Assembly: GCA_036510655.1 (NCBI GenBank)
Contig: DATCDQ010000081.1
Coordinates: forward strand, 1-64,000
DNA from: Rathayibacter_A sp036510655
Lineage (GTDB): Bacteria; Actinomycetota; Actinomycetes; Actinomycetales; Microbacteriaceae
Direction: 5' to 3'
Length of the DNA stretch: 64,000 nucleotides
This document shows positions 15,679-24,680 of the stretch, piece by piece. Every line of letters starts with the position of its first letter. Positions within the stretch are counted from its first letter, which is position 1. A model generated the notes under the pieces. The model had not been told where the DNA came from, ran no database searches, and was given only the letters and a program-made list of their open reading frames with translations. The position numbers and the translations under genes are program-made.

Positions 15679-16485
15679 ATGGACAGCGAAAGCAGCGGTT
15701 CGGTACGTTCGAACGGTGCGGCCGGACGATCGAAGATCGGGATGATCGTTCCCAGTTCCAACACCACGATGGAGACGGAATTGCCCGAATTGTTCCGACG
15801 CCAGAGCGCGGCCACGGGGCAGCGCTACACGTTCCACACCGCTCGCGCCCAATTGCGCAACGTCACGGCCTCCGAACTGGCGGCCATGGTGGGCAAGGCT
15901 GTGGACTGCGCGATTCAGGTGTCGGATGCCGCCGTCGATGTCATCGCGTATGCCTGCCTCGTGGCCGTCATGGCCGAAGGCCCTGGTGCCCACGAGCACT
16001 CCGAACATGTGATGGCGAAAGCGGCGGCCGAGAACGGGCATCCGGCACCGGTCGTCAGCAGCGCGGGCGCCTTGGTGCGCACTCTGCACGCCCTCGGTGC
16101 GCATCGCATCGCGATGGTGACGCCGTATATGCCCGACCTCACCAAGCTGGTCAGCGACTATATCGAGGGTGCGGGCATCGCTGTCAATGATGTGATCGGG
16201 CTTGAGGTTGCCGACAATCTCGAGGTGGGCCGCTTGGACACCCGCGAACTGCCGGCGATCGCGGCACGACTCAATCGGGATAATGTTGATGCCCTCGTTC
16301 TGTCGGCCTGCGTGCAGATGCCGTCGCTGGACGCCGTGCAACTGGTCGAAGATCAACTCGGACTTCCCGTGATCACTGCGGCGACCGCAACCGCCTATGA
16401 AACACTCCTGGCTCTCGGCCACAAGCCGGCTATCGTCGGCGCCGGGCGTTTGCTCGCCGGCTCCAGAGTTGCCGGCTCCCGGTAG
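15679..16485 (+). CDS. Maleate isomerase / Asp-Glu racemase family enzyme
   Basis: A 268-residue protein of the Asp/Glu/hydantoin racemase superfamily, closest in motif to maleate cis-trans isomerase and arylmalonate decarboxylase. The start IGMIVPSSNTTMETE and the two cysteines in AYACLVAVM (Cys93) and LSACVQMPS (Cys211) are the expected catalytic pair of maleate isomerase. Maleate to fumarate is the best-known reaction, but substituted maleates or malonates are possible. It follows the LysR gene by 113 bp and converges on the MHS transporter. Confidence 0.8.
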   Translation: MDSESSGSVRSNGAAGRSKIGMIVPSSNTTMETELPELFRRQSAATGQRYTFHTARAQLRNVTASELAAMVGKAVDCAIQVSDAAVDVIAYACLVAVMAEGPGAHEHSEHVMAKAAAENGHPAPVVSSAGALVRTLHALGAHRIAMVTPYMPDLTKLVSDYIEGAGIAVNDVIGLEVADNLEVGRLDTRELPAIAARLNRDNVDALVLSACVQMPSLDAVQLVEDQLGLPVITAATATAYETLLALGHKPAIVGAGRLLAGSRVAGSR

Positions 16486-16514
16486 AACGCGTTCTGGCAT
16501 CCGCACGCTGACAG

Positions 16515-16555
16515 AGCAGGCGCCACACGCGACAGGGTCGAGGCGGGCGCCTGCT
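16515..16555. terminator. Probable bidirectional hairpin between convergent genes
   Basis: Perfect 10-bp arms AGCAGGCGCC (16515-16524) and GGCGCCTGCT (16546-16555) lie in the 85 bp between the convergent isomerase and transporter genes. No T-tract is present, as is common in high-GC actinobacteria. Confidence 0.6.
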
Positions 16556-16570
16556 TCACCAGATTGACGA

Positions 16571-17938
16571 TTACCTGCCAGACGAGCTCTCAGCCGGATG
16601 TTGCACTTTGGTCGCGTACGTGTTCGGGTCCGCGATGTCTTCTCGCGAATGATCCGGCAGAAATATCGTGGCCAGAATTGTGATGATCGCTGACACGAGC
16701 ATGTACACGGCGACAGCGTACCCGGTGCCGAATTGATGTAACAGGAACGTCGCGATGAGGGCGGCTGGGCCGCCGGCGATAATCGAGGCCAGCTGGTAGC
16801 CGAGCCCCGACCCGGTGTACCGAAGGTTGGTCGGGAAGCTTTCTGCGATGATCGAGGCCTGCGGGCCGTATTGGATAGCGTGTGGGATGAGCGCCACGCA
16901 CACCGCGATGAACACCAGCCAGCCGACGCCGCTGTCGAGCACCCCGAAGTAGACGAAACCCCATACACCGGTGATCGCCGCGCCGATCAGGTAGATCTTC
17001 TTGCGATTGACCCTGTCTGACAGGTGCCCGAAGTACGGCACGAGGATCAGCTCGATAACCGCCGCAATCATGGTGCCGATGAGCACGAAGTTGTATGAGT
17101 AGTTGTGGTTCTTGTCGGTGAGATACGACAGCACGAAAGCGGTGACGATGTAGAACGGCATCTGTTCCGACATCCGCAACAGCGCCGACAGGATGATCTC
17201 TTTCGGGTAACGCCTAATGACCTCGCGCACCGGAGACTTGTGTGTCTCCTTGGTCTGGACTACGGCGGCGAACATCGGGGTTTCCGCGATTCGTAGCCGG
17301 ATGTACAACCCGATGGCCACCAGCACCAGGCTGAGCAGGAACGGAATGCGCCAACCCCACGCGATGAACGCGGTTGTGCCCCAGATCGCATTGAACAAGG
17401 CCATCAGGCCGGTGGAGAGGATGATGCCGATCGCCACACCAGTCTGCGGCCAGCTGGCCATCAACCCTCTACGCTTCTGGTTGCCCCATTCCATCGACAG
17501 CAGGACCGAACCTCCCCACTCACCACCGACAGCGATGCCTTGGAAGACGCGCAGCAGGATCAGGATAATCGGCGCCGCGTCGCCCCAGATATTCGCGCCG
17601 GGGAGCAATCCGATCAGGGCTGAGGCAAGGCCCATCATCGACAGGGTCGTGATGAGCATTGCTTTGCGGCCGATCCGGTCACCCCAGTGGCCGAAGATCG
17701 CGGCACCGACCGGGCGGGCGAGGAACCCGACGAAGTACGTCGCGAACGACGCCAGCACGCCAAGATAGGGGGACATGTGGGGGAAGAAGACGTGCGGGAA
17801 TACGAGCGCCGCAGCGGTGCCGTAGAGGAAGTAGTCGTACCACTCGATTGTTGTGCCGATGGTGCTGGCCACTGCGGCCTTGCGCACTTGGCTTCGCCGT
17901 TCTCGGTCAATTACCACAGGCAATTCAGGACTTGACAT
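16571..17938 (-). CDS. MHS-family (metabolite:H+ symporter) MFS transporter
   Basis: A 455-residue, 12-helix major-facilitator transporter. The N-terminus TTIEWYDYFLYGTAAALVFP is typical of the MHS family (shikimate, alpha-ketoglutarate, dicarboxylate and proline carriers). GHWGDRIGRKAMLITTLSMM is the cytoplasmic loop motif A, and RVFQGIAVGGEWGG is the helix-5 signature. The start at 17938 (MSSPELPVVI) is chosen over the 40-codon-longer frame, which is not hydrophobic or conserved. It likely imports the acid handled by the surrounding enzymes. Confidence 0.85.
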   Translation of the reverse strand: MSSPELPVVIDRERRSQVRKAAVASTIGTTIEWYDYFLYGTAAALVFPHVFFPHMSPYLGVLASFATYFVGFLARPVGAAIFGHWGDRIGRKAMLITTLSMMGLASALIGLLPGANIWGDAAPIILILLRVFQGIAVGGEWGGSVLLSMEWGNQKRRGLMASWPQTGVAIGIILSTGLMALFNAIWGTTAFIAWGWRIPFLLSLVLVAIGLYIRLRIAETPMFAAVVQTKETHKSPVREVIRRYPKEIILSALLRMSEQMPFYIVTAFVLSYLTDKNHNYSYNFVLIGTMIAAVIELILVPYFGHLSDRVNRKKIYLIGAAITGVWGFVYFGVLDSGVGWLVFIAVCVALIPHAIQYGPQASIIAESFPTNLRYTGSGLGYQLASIIAGGPAALIATFLLHQFGTGYAVAVYMLVSAIITILATIFLPDHSREDIADPNTYATKVQHPAESSSGR

Positions 17939-18118
17939 CGTTGTCTCACTTTGGGTCGGAATCTGGGCATACCTCGACTTGTATGAGGCAAGCCTCTGGC
18001 CAGGTGCGGCACGGCTATTCGACACCCGCAGATAACGGGTGCCCCTGGGTGTGCCCACCGGTTTCGGTTTAGCGCGGGCTCCGGATGCTTGTCAAGAGAG
18101 GAGACCCGCACATGGGGG

Positions 18119-18133
18119 GCACAATTATGCACA
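18119..18133. promoter_or_regulatory. Operator-like direct repeat, site 2, between transporter and alcohol dehydrogenase genes
   Basis: GCACA-ATTAT-GCACA on the plus strand, which is TGTGC-ATAAT-TGTGC on the minus strand: two identical pentamers one helical turn apart. It is in the 351-bp divergent region 17939-18289, in which I see no gene. Compare 14545-14559 and 19433-19447. Confidence 0.6.
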
Positions 18134-18289
18134 TCGGTGCGCGGCCGGGCGTAGTGGCCGTAGTCGAAAAGTGCTGCGTCGCAGACTTGCGTATCACTGG
18201 TACCGTGCCGTGCGGAAGGCGGATAAAGCGGTGGAACAGTCTGCGGCCGACGTTTCGCGGGATGAGAGCGACAAAGGAGTGGCAACAAA

Positions 18290-19399
18290 ATGAAGATCAC
18301 GGGAGCCGTGCTCGAAGAGATCGGGCGCGCACAGCCTTATGGCGACAGTCGGCCGATCACAATCTGCGAACTAGAACTCGACGACCCGCATCGGGGCGAA
18401 GTTCTGATCCGCATCGAAGCGGCCGGAATCTGCCACTCCGATCTCAGCGTCGTCAACGGATCTCGCGCGCGGCGGATCCCCCTGTTACTCGGACACGAGG
18501 CAGCGGGGAGAGTAGAAAAACTCGGTGAAGGTATCGAAGATCTCGCGGTCGGGCAACGAGTGGTCATGACCTTCCTGCCGCGCTGCGGTGCGTGCGATGG
18601 TTGCCGCACCGGCGGCAGACTGCCGTGTAGCGTCGGTTCGGCAGCCAACGGGGCCGGGACTCTTCTCGGCGGCGGTGTGAGGTTGCATCGAAGCGGACAT
18701 CCGATCTCACATCACCTGGGCGTTTCGGCCTTCGCGACGTACGCCGTGGTCGACAGGCACTCCATCGTGCCCGTCGACGACGATGTGCCGGCCGACATCG
18801 CCGCCGTGCTCGGCTGCGCCGTGCTGACCGGGGGAGGAGCGGTGATCAACGCTGGTGATCCAGCGCACGGCGATTCGATCGCGATCGTCGGGCTCGGTGG
18901 CGTCGGGATGGCCGCGCTCATCACGGCCGTCAGCCTCGGAGTGGGCGACGTGATCGGGGTCGACGCGGTGCCTGCGAAATTGCAGAAAGCGAAGGTGCTC
19001 GGCGTGAGCGCCGTCTACTCGCCGCAGGAGGCGCTCGACGCCGGAGTGAAAGCCTCCGTCGTCGTCGAGGCGGCAGGGAACCCGCGCGCATTCGAAACCG
19101 CTGTGGCCATCACGGCAATCGGCGGACGAACCGTGACTGTGGGACTGCCGGCTCCAGACGCGCGCTCAAGCATCGCACCGCTCGATCTCGTGGCCGAGGC
19201 CCGGTCGATCATCGGATGCTACATGGGTTCGGCGGTGCCCTCACGTGACATCCCGATCTACGCACAGCGCTGGCGAGACGGCACGTTGCCGATCGAGGAG
19301 CTGATTTCGCGGCGCATCGGCCTGGAGGACATCAACGACGCGATGGACGAGCTTTCCGCAGGTAACGCGATCCGGCAAGTCATCATGTTCGATGCGTGA
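18290..19399 (+). CDS. Zinc-dependent alcohol dehydrogenase
   Basis: A 369-residue medium-chain NAD(P) alcohol dehydrogenase. Catalytic-zinc ligands are Cys48 (AAGICHSD), the GHE motif (His69, Glu70) and probably the Cys of VLGCAVLTGGG. The structural-zinc cysteines are complete (Cys99, 102, 105, 113 in CGACDGCRTGGRLPC). The nucleotide fold shows IVGLGGVGMAALI. Its general form resembles class III/aryl-alcohol dehydrogenases. It is followed 146 bp later by an aldehyde dehydrogenase, so the pair would carry an alcohol to an acid. Confidence 0.85.
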   Translation: MKITGAVLEEIGRAQPYGDSRPITICELELDDPHRGEVLIRIEAAGICHSDLSVVNGSRARRIPLLLGHEAAGRVEKLGEGIEDLAVGQRVVMTFLPRCGACDGCRTGGRLPCSVGSAANGAGTLLGGGVRLHRSGHPISHHLGVSAFATYAVVDRHSIVPVDDDVPADIAAVLGCAVLTGGGAVINAGDPAHGDSIAIVGLGGVGMAALITAVSLGVGDVIGVDAVPAKLQKAKVLGVSAVYSPQEALDAGVKASVVVEAAGNPRAFETAVAITAIGGRTVTVGLPAPDARSSIAPLDLVAEARSIIGCYMGSAVPSRDIPIYAQRWRDGTLPIEELISRRIGLEDINDAMDELSAGNAIRQVIMFDA

Positions 19400-19432
19400 G
19401 CCTGCGGCTCGTGAGATCTCAGCTCGCCGCAG

Positions 19433-19447
19433 TGTGCAAAAATGTGC
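19433..19447 (+). promoter_or_regulatory. Operator-like direct repeat, site 3, before the aldehyde dehydrogenase
   Basis: TGTGC-AAAAA-TGTGC, the same pentamers and spacing as site 2 (18119-18133). It lies in the 146-bp gap between the alcohol and aldehyde dehydrogenase genes. Confidence 0.6.
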
Positions 19448-19545
19448 ACGATGAGCGCGCATCAAGCGCTTTGTTTTCCTGCTCGTGCGGAGGAGCATGG
19501 TGCGAAAAGCGCCCGCGACGTAGCGGCGCCATCGGAGGCGAGAAC

Positions 19546-21033
19546 ATGATCTCTGCGGAAATTGCTCAAAAAGAGTTGGATCTCTCATTCGCAGGACACA
19601 TCATCGATGGCGAGCAGCGAGACTCGGCCGACGAGCAGAGCATCGACGTCATCGCGCCCCGCGACCGCAGCGTCATGGGCATGGCGGCACAGGGCGGAGT
19701 GGCGGATGTCGAGGCCGCGGTCAAGGCGGCACGGGCCGCCTTCCCGGCATGGCGAGACATGGCGCCGCGGGCGCGCGGGCGTTTGCTTGCGAGAGTCGCG
19801 GACCGGCTCGAGGACGCCGCCGAGCGGATCGCGAAGATCCTGTCGCTCGAGAACGGGAATGCCCTGCGCACCCAGTCGCGCGGTGAACTCGCATTCGCCG
19901 TCGACACATTTCGGTATTTCGGAGGACTGGCGAGCGAGGCCAAGGGTGAACAGATACCGTTGTCGCTGAACAAGCTCGACTACTCGCGTCGCGAGCCGTA
20001 CGGCGTGGTCGGTGCCATCATCCCCTGGAACGCGCCCGTGCAATTGGGCTGCATGAAAATCGCTCCCTCGATCGCGGTGGGAAACACGATCGTTCTCAAA
20101 ACTGCGGAGGACGCGCCGTTCGCGGTGATGGAGATTGCGAAGATCTGCCAAGAGTTCCTACCGCCCGGCGTTGTGAATGTGGTGCACGGCACGGGGGCGG
20201 TGACGGGTGAGGCGCTGATCAACGCGCCGGGCGTCGACAAACTCTCGTTTACGGGATCGACTGCGGTCGGACAACGGATCCTCGCGGTAGCGGCGTCGCG
20301 GATCATTCCCGCGTCGCTGGAGCTCGGCGGTAAGAATCCGCAGATCGTTTTTCCGGATGCCGACGAAGAATGGGCGGTCGAAGCCGCGATGCTCGGAATG
20401 CGCTTCTTTCGCCAAGGACAGTCGTGCACGGCGGGATCGCGACTATTCGTGCATCAGTCGATCTTCGACTCCTTCATGCAGAAATTTTCGAGTAAAGCAG
20501 CCGAGATGACGGTCGGAGATCCGCTGGAGGAGGCATCCGATATTGGCGCGATCGTCAACAAGAAACAGTTTGACCGGGTGTGCGGGTTCATCGAGGAGGC
20601 AATGAGCGTCGACGGCGGGCAGCTGCTAGCAGGAGGCCCGCCGCCGAAGGACGGCCCGCTGTCGCTCGGATACTACGCGCGGCCGACCGTCTTCTCGCAC
20701 ATCGACAACTCGTTCAAGATCAACCGGCAGGAGGTGTTCGGCCCCGTCGTTGTCGCCATTCCGTGGGAGACGGAAGACGAAGTCGTCGCGATGGCGAACG
20801 ACACGCATTACGGGCTGTCCGCTTTCGTTCACACCAAAGATCTCGGTGCGGCCATTCGTACGGCTCACCGCATCGACGCGGGTTGGGTACAGGTCAACCA
20901 CGGCGGCGGGCAGGTGCTCGGCCAGTCGTACGGCGGGTACAAGAATTCGGGGATGGGGCGCGAGTTCTCCCTCGAGGGAATGCTCGAAGGCTATACGCAC
21001 CGTAAGCACATTTCGATACGCTTGGACGTCTGA
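19546..21033 (+). CDS. NAD(P)-dependent aldehyde dehydrogenase
   Basis: A 495-residue aldehyde dehydrogenase oxidising an aldehyde to the acid. It has VGAIIPWNAPVQLGCMKIAP, LSFTGSTAVGQ, the general-base Glu in LELGGKNPQ, the catalytic Cys294 in RQGQSCTAGS, and QEVFGPVV. ATG 19546 follows GGAGGCGAG; the frame open back to 19396 overlaps the preceding gene and is unconserved. Downstream partner of the alcohol dehydrogenase. It converges on the AlaX-like gene with 32 bp between. Confidence 0.88.
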   Translation: MISAEIAQKELDLSFAGHIIDGEQRDSADEQSIDVIAPRDRSVMGMAAQGGVADVEAAVKAARAAFPAWRDMAPRARGRLLARVADRLEDAAERIAKILSLENGNALRTQSRGELAFAVDTFRYFGGLASEAKGEQIPLSLNKLDYSRREPYGVVGAIIPWNAPVQLGCMKIAPSIAVGNTIVLKTAEDAPFAVMEIAKICQEFLPPGVVNVVHGTGAVTGEALINAPGVDKLSFTGSTAVGQRILAVAASRIIPASLELGGKNPQIVFPDADEEWAVEAAMLGMRFFRQGQSCTAGSRLFVHQSIFDSFMQKFSSKAAEMTVGDPLEEASDIGAIVNKKQFDRVCGFIEEAMSVDGGQLLAGGPPPKDGPLSLGYYARPTVFSHIDNSFKINRQEVFGPVVVAIPWETEDEVVAMANDTHYGLSAFVHTKDLGAAIRTAHRIDAGWVQVNHGGGQVLGQSYGGYKNSGMGREFSLEGMLEGYTHRKHISIRLDV

Positions 21034-21065
21034 AGCGTTGGGCGGGCAAGTCGCACCCCTCGAGA

Positions 21066-21950
21066 TTAGCTGGATCCGTCCGGGCAAACGCTTGTGAGCA
21101 TCGTCAGCACGGGCGTGCCGTCGGCATCCACGATCGACAGCTCGACGCTCAATGCACCCAACGCGGCAAGGCTCGTCGCGTGCGTTCCGCCGCACGGGAT
21201 CCGCACGGTCGCACCGTTCAGCTCGCAGCTCCAATAGCGTCGCTCGGTCAGGCGTTCTCCGTCGCGTTCGATCCGCACGGCCGACCCGGTCTCGCTCCAG
21301 CTCGCTAGTAACCCGTTGACGGATGCCTGCACGGCATCAAGCTCGTCGGCCAAACCTTCCGTCGTGAAGCCCTTGCGCCGCAGTGACTTGTTCAGCCGGA
21401 ATCGATCCGTCGATCCGTTCTCGCGAATGCGCGATGACTCGATTGCGAGTCCATCGAAATCCGGGTTCCCGAGTCCGTCGGCGCGGGCATCCTTGGTCCA
21501 ACGGTTTGCGAGCGCGGCGTTCAACGCGAGCGACGCGACATGACACGCCGTGTGCCCGATCGAGAGAGCTCGGCGGTAGTCGGCGTCGACGACGACCTCG
21601 ACGGTGTCACCCTCGGCGAGACGCGGGGCCATGCCGATGACATGCGCGACGACGAATGCCCAGCCCTCTTCGCCCTTGCCCACCGGGATGTCTTCGCCGA
21701 GGAACAACGACGATCCGTCGGTCGCCGCGACGATGCAGTCTTCGACGGTGATTTCTGCATCGCGCACACGCATCACTGCACGGTCGGCACCCTGGTCGGG
21801 CCAGCCAGCGTCGACTGGGTGGCAACAGGTGGCATCGAGCAGCACAGCGACGCGACCATTCGCCAGCGATTCCGTGTGCACGACGGTCGCCGAGTTATGC
21901 GTCGCACCGGTCGGATAGCTGACGACGGTGTCCGTCGTGGGGAGTGTCAT
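21066..21950 (-). CDS. AlaX-like alanyl-tRNA editing / metal-dependent hydrolase protein
   Basis: About 294 residues, related to the editing domain of alanyl-tRNA synthetase (threonyl/alanyl second additional domain). The zinc-binding HTACHVAS (HxxxH form) and CGGTHATS (CxxxH form) are both present at the expected separation. Such free-standing proteins remove mischarged Ser or Gly from tRNA-Ala; other members act on small molecules. ATG at 21950 or 21971 could be the start; neither has a clear ribosome site. Divergent from the pot operon. Confidence 0.75.
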   Translation of the reverse strand: MTLPTTDTVVSYPTGATHNSATVVHTESLANGRVAVLLDATCCHPVDAGWPDQGADRAVMRVRDAEITVEDCIVAATDGSSLFLGEDIPVGKGEEGWAFVVAHVIGMAPRLAEGDTVEVVVDADYRRALSIGHTACHVASLALNAALANRWTKDARADGLGNPDFDGLAIESSRIRENGSTDRFRLNKSLRRKGFTTEGLADELDAVQASVNGLLASWSETGSAVRIERDGERLTERRYWSCELNGATVRIPCGGTHATSLAALGALSVELSIVDADGTPVLTMLTSVCPDGSS

Positions 21951-22242
21951 GGATCTATTCTGTCGTCCCATCCCGGCACGGATCCGGTGATCATTCTCCC
22001 AAGTCGCCCGGGCCGATCGTCAGCCGCGAGCCGTGCGGCATCCTCTTCGCGCTCCGCATTTGATGCCGGATTCGCACTGTCTTGGCGCTCAGGCACACGA
22101 TTTGTTCGGAGTTGGGGCCTCAAAACTACTGATTTCGTTGCATCTGCCTCGAAACGTTGCCAGAATGACTGCAGACCAGGCGATGGCGCCCGCGATTGCG
22201 GTGGAGCGGCTGACCCGAATCCTCAATGGCTGGAGGTAGCCC

Positions 22243-23445
22243 GTGACCGAAGTCACCCAGACTGACATACTCGATTCCGCGACCGACCGCAGTTCGAGCG
22301 CGCCACCGGCCGTCGTGCTGCGACACGTCACCAAGATGTTCGGCGACGCGGCCGCGGTGGACGATATCGATCTGGAGCTCGGCTCCGGCGAGTTCTTTGC
22401 GTTGCTGGGACCGTCCGGCTGCGGCAAGACCACGACGCTGCGCATGGTCGGCGGCTTCGAGTTGCCCTCGTTCGGGCGTATCTGGCTTGACGGCGCAGAC
22501 GTCACCATGCTTCCGCCGTACAAGCGTGACGTGAACACTGTGTTCCAGTCGTACGCCCTGTTCCCGCACATGACGGTCTTCGAAAATGTCGCATTCGGGT
22601 TGCGTCGGCGCGGCGTCGCCAATGCCGACATTCGCCGGCGGGTGCAGCGCAACCTCGACCTTGTCGGCCTCAACGGCTACGACAAGCGCAAGCCACTGCA
22701 GCTTTCCGGTGGCCAGCAGCAGCGCGTTGCCCTGGCCCGTGCTCTCGCGAATGAGCCCAAGGTGCTCTTGCTCGACGAGCCGATGGGCGCACTGGATGCG
22801 AAGATCCGCAAGAGCATGCAGATCGAGCTCAAGCGCATCCAGCAAGAAGTCGGAATCACCTTCCTTTACGTCACGCACGACCAGAACGAAGCCATGTCGA
22901 TGGCCGACCGACTCGCCGTGATGAACGGCGGCCATATTGAAGATATCGGGGCACCCGACCGTGTTTACGACCGGCCCGCGACGCAATTCGTCGCCGAGTT
23001 CCTCGGTACGTGCAACATCCTGCCGCTTGACACATTGAACGGCCCTGCGCTGCGTCTGCCGGACGGCAGCTTCGTCGAACCGGCGCCGACAGACAAGCAA
23101 CGGATCGTCGAGAGCCAGGCTCGCATCGGCATCCGCCCCGAGAAGTTGGTTGTGACGCGCGCAGCAATTGCTGCAGCCGACGCCGCCAGCGCGCCCAATC
23201 GGGTGCAGTGCACCGTGCGCACCGCCACGTACCTCGGCGCGAGCACCGAGTATGAGATCGACACAGGCTGGGGCGGAATCCTCAAGTCGTTCGCGCAGAA
23301 CCTCGACGAGTCCTCGCGTGCACGTCCGGGCGAGAGCGTCATCGTTTCGTGGGATGCCCGGCACAGCTTCCTGTTGCCGGCCGAAGCCGACAGCATCCCG
23401 GCAGCAGCGCCGGTAACGGGCCCGTTCCGGGCGGTCGCGCCATGA
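22243..23445 (+). CDS. potA: Polyamine ABC transporter ATP-binding protein
   Basis: A 400-residue ABC ATPase powering spermidine/putrescine-type uptake. Walker A GPSGCGKTT (56-64), the Q-loop in VFQSYALFPHMTVFENVAFG, signature LSGGQQQRVALARAL, Walker B VLLLDEP, and the switch His in YVTHDQNEAMSM are intact. A C-terminal TOBE domain follows (IGIRPEKL). The GTG start follows GGAGG. First of four genes with overlapping ends. Confidence 0.9.
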   Translation: MTEVTQTDILDSATDRSSSAPPAVVLRHVTKMFGDAAAVDDIDLELGSGEFFALLGPSGCGKTTTLRMVGGFELPSFGRIWLDGADVTMLPPYKRDVNTVFQSYALFPHMTVFENVAFGLRRRGVANADIRRRVQRNLDLVGLNGYDKRKPLQLSGGQQQRVALARALANEPKVLLLDEPMGALDAKIRKSMQIELKRIQQEVGITFLYVTHDQNEAMSMADRLAVMNGGHIEDIGAPDRVYDRPATQFVAEFLGTCNILPLDTLNGPALRLPDGSFVEPAPTDKQRIVESQARIGIRPEKLVVTRAAIAAADAASAPNRVQCTVRTATYLGASTEYEIDTGWGGILKSFAQNLDESSRARPGESVIVSWDARHSFLLPAEADSIPAAAPVTGPFRAVAP

Positions 23446-24680
23446 CCGGCACGAACGGCCCGCGGGATCCTGCGCTGTGGCGTGGGCTGACGCAGAACCG
23501 GATGTCCCGTCGCACAATGTTGCGCGGCGCTCTCACTGGGGCCGGGGCAGTGGCCTTGGCTTCGACGCTCGCAGCGTGCGGCATCAAGGGTTCGATAGCC
23601 GATGAGGCGCAGATTCACGTCGATTGGCCGGCTTACTGGGCGAAGCAGAAGAAGACGGGCACGCTCGACTTCGCAAACTGGCCGCTGTACATCGACCAGG
23701 ACCACGGCAAGATCCCATCGCTCGAACTGTTCACCAAGAGGACGGGCATCAAGGTCAACTACCAGCCGGTCATTCAGAACAACGCGCCATTCTATGCAAC
23801 GATCGCGCCGATGCTGCGCGCGCACGGGTCGACCGGCTACGACATCATCGTGATGACCAACGGCTGGGAATTGACGGAGCTCATCAAGAACGGCTTCCTC
23901 ATGGAGCTGGATCACTCGCGACTTCCCAACTTCGACAAATATGCCGCGAACAACGTGAAGGACCCGATCTACGACCCCGGAAACAAACACTCCGTCGTCT
24001 GGCAGACCGGGTACACCGGGCTGGCGTACAACACGAAGCTCGTCGACCGGCCGATCACCAGCTTCCAAGATCTACTCGACCCGGCTTTCAAAGGGCACGT
24101 CGGCATGATGAGCGACAACACGGAGCTCGGCAGTGCGGGGCTGCTCGCGATCGGCGTCGATCCGTCGAAGTCGACGCCCGCGGATTGGCGACGGGCCGCC
24201 GAGTGGCTGAAGAAGCAACGGCCGAACGTCGCGGGCTACTACGACCAGAGCTACATTGACAAACTGCAGAACGGCGACACCTGGGTGACGCAGGCGTGGT
24301 CTGGCGATATCTTCCAGGCGATTGCGTCGGGCAACAAGCACCTCAAGTTCGTCATCCCCAAAGAGGGCCAGGTCATCTGGCACGACAACATGATGATCCC
24401 GATGCAGGCGGAACATCCGGTCGACGCCCTCGAATGGATGAACTTCTACTACACGCCCGAAGTCGCCGGCATGGTCGAGGACTGGGTGAACTATGTCTGC
24501 CCGGTTCCGGAGGCGAAGGAGTACATATTGAAAACCCTTGACGATCCCGCTGTCGCGAACAGTCCGCTCGTCTTCCCCGGCCCCGAGGTAGACGCCGTGT
24601 CGCACGACTACTACGTGTTCAAGAACTACAGCGAATACGACGAGTGGAACTCCACCTTCAACCCGGTGATCCAGTCGTGA
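23442..24680 (+). CDS. potD: Polyamine-binding lipoprotein of the ABC transporter
   Basis: A 412-residue extracellular solute-binding protein. The N-terminus has a twin-arginine-like signal (MSRRTMLRGALTGAGAVALA) ending in the lipobox LAAC, so it is probably a Tat-exported lipoprotein. The rest matches PotD/spermidine-putrescine binding proteins (LDFANWPLYID, YDIIVMTNGWELTELIKNG). ATG 23442 overlaps the potA stop by 4 bp, showing translational coupling; the longer frame from 23349 lies inside potA. Confidence 0.88.
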   Translation: MTGTNGPRDPALWRGLTQNRMSRRTMLRGALTGAGAVALASTLAACGIKGSIADEAQIHVDWPAYWAKQKKTGTLDFANWPLYIDQDHGKIPSLELFTKRTGIKVNYQPVIQNNAPFYATIAPMLRAHGSTGYDIIVMTNGWELTELIKNGFLMELDHSRLPNFDKYAANNVKDPIYDPGNKHSVVWQTGYTGLAYNTKLVDRPITSFQDLLDPAFKGHVGMMSDNTELGSAGLLAIGVDPSKSTPADWRRAAEWLKKQRPNVAGYYDQSYIDKLQNGDTWVTQAWSGDIFQAIASGNKHLKFVIPKEGQVIWHDNMMIPMQAEHPVDALEWMNFYYTPEVAGMVEDWVNYVCPVPEAKEYILKTLDDPAVANSPLVFPGPEVDAVSHDYYVFKNYSEYDEWNSTFNPVIQS

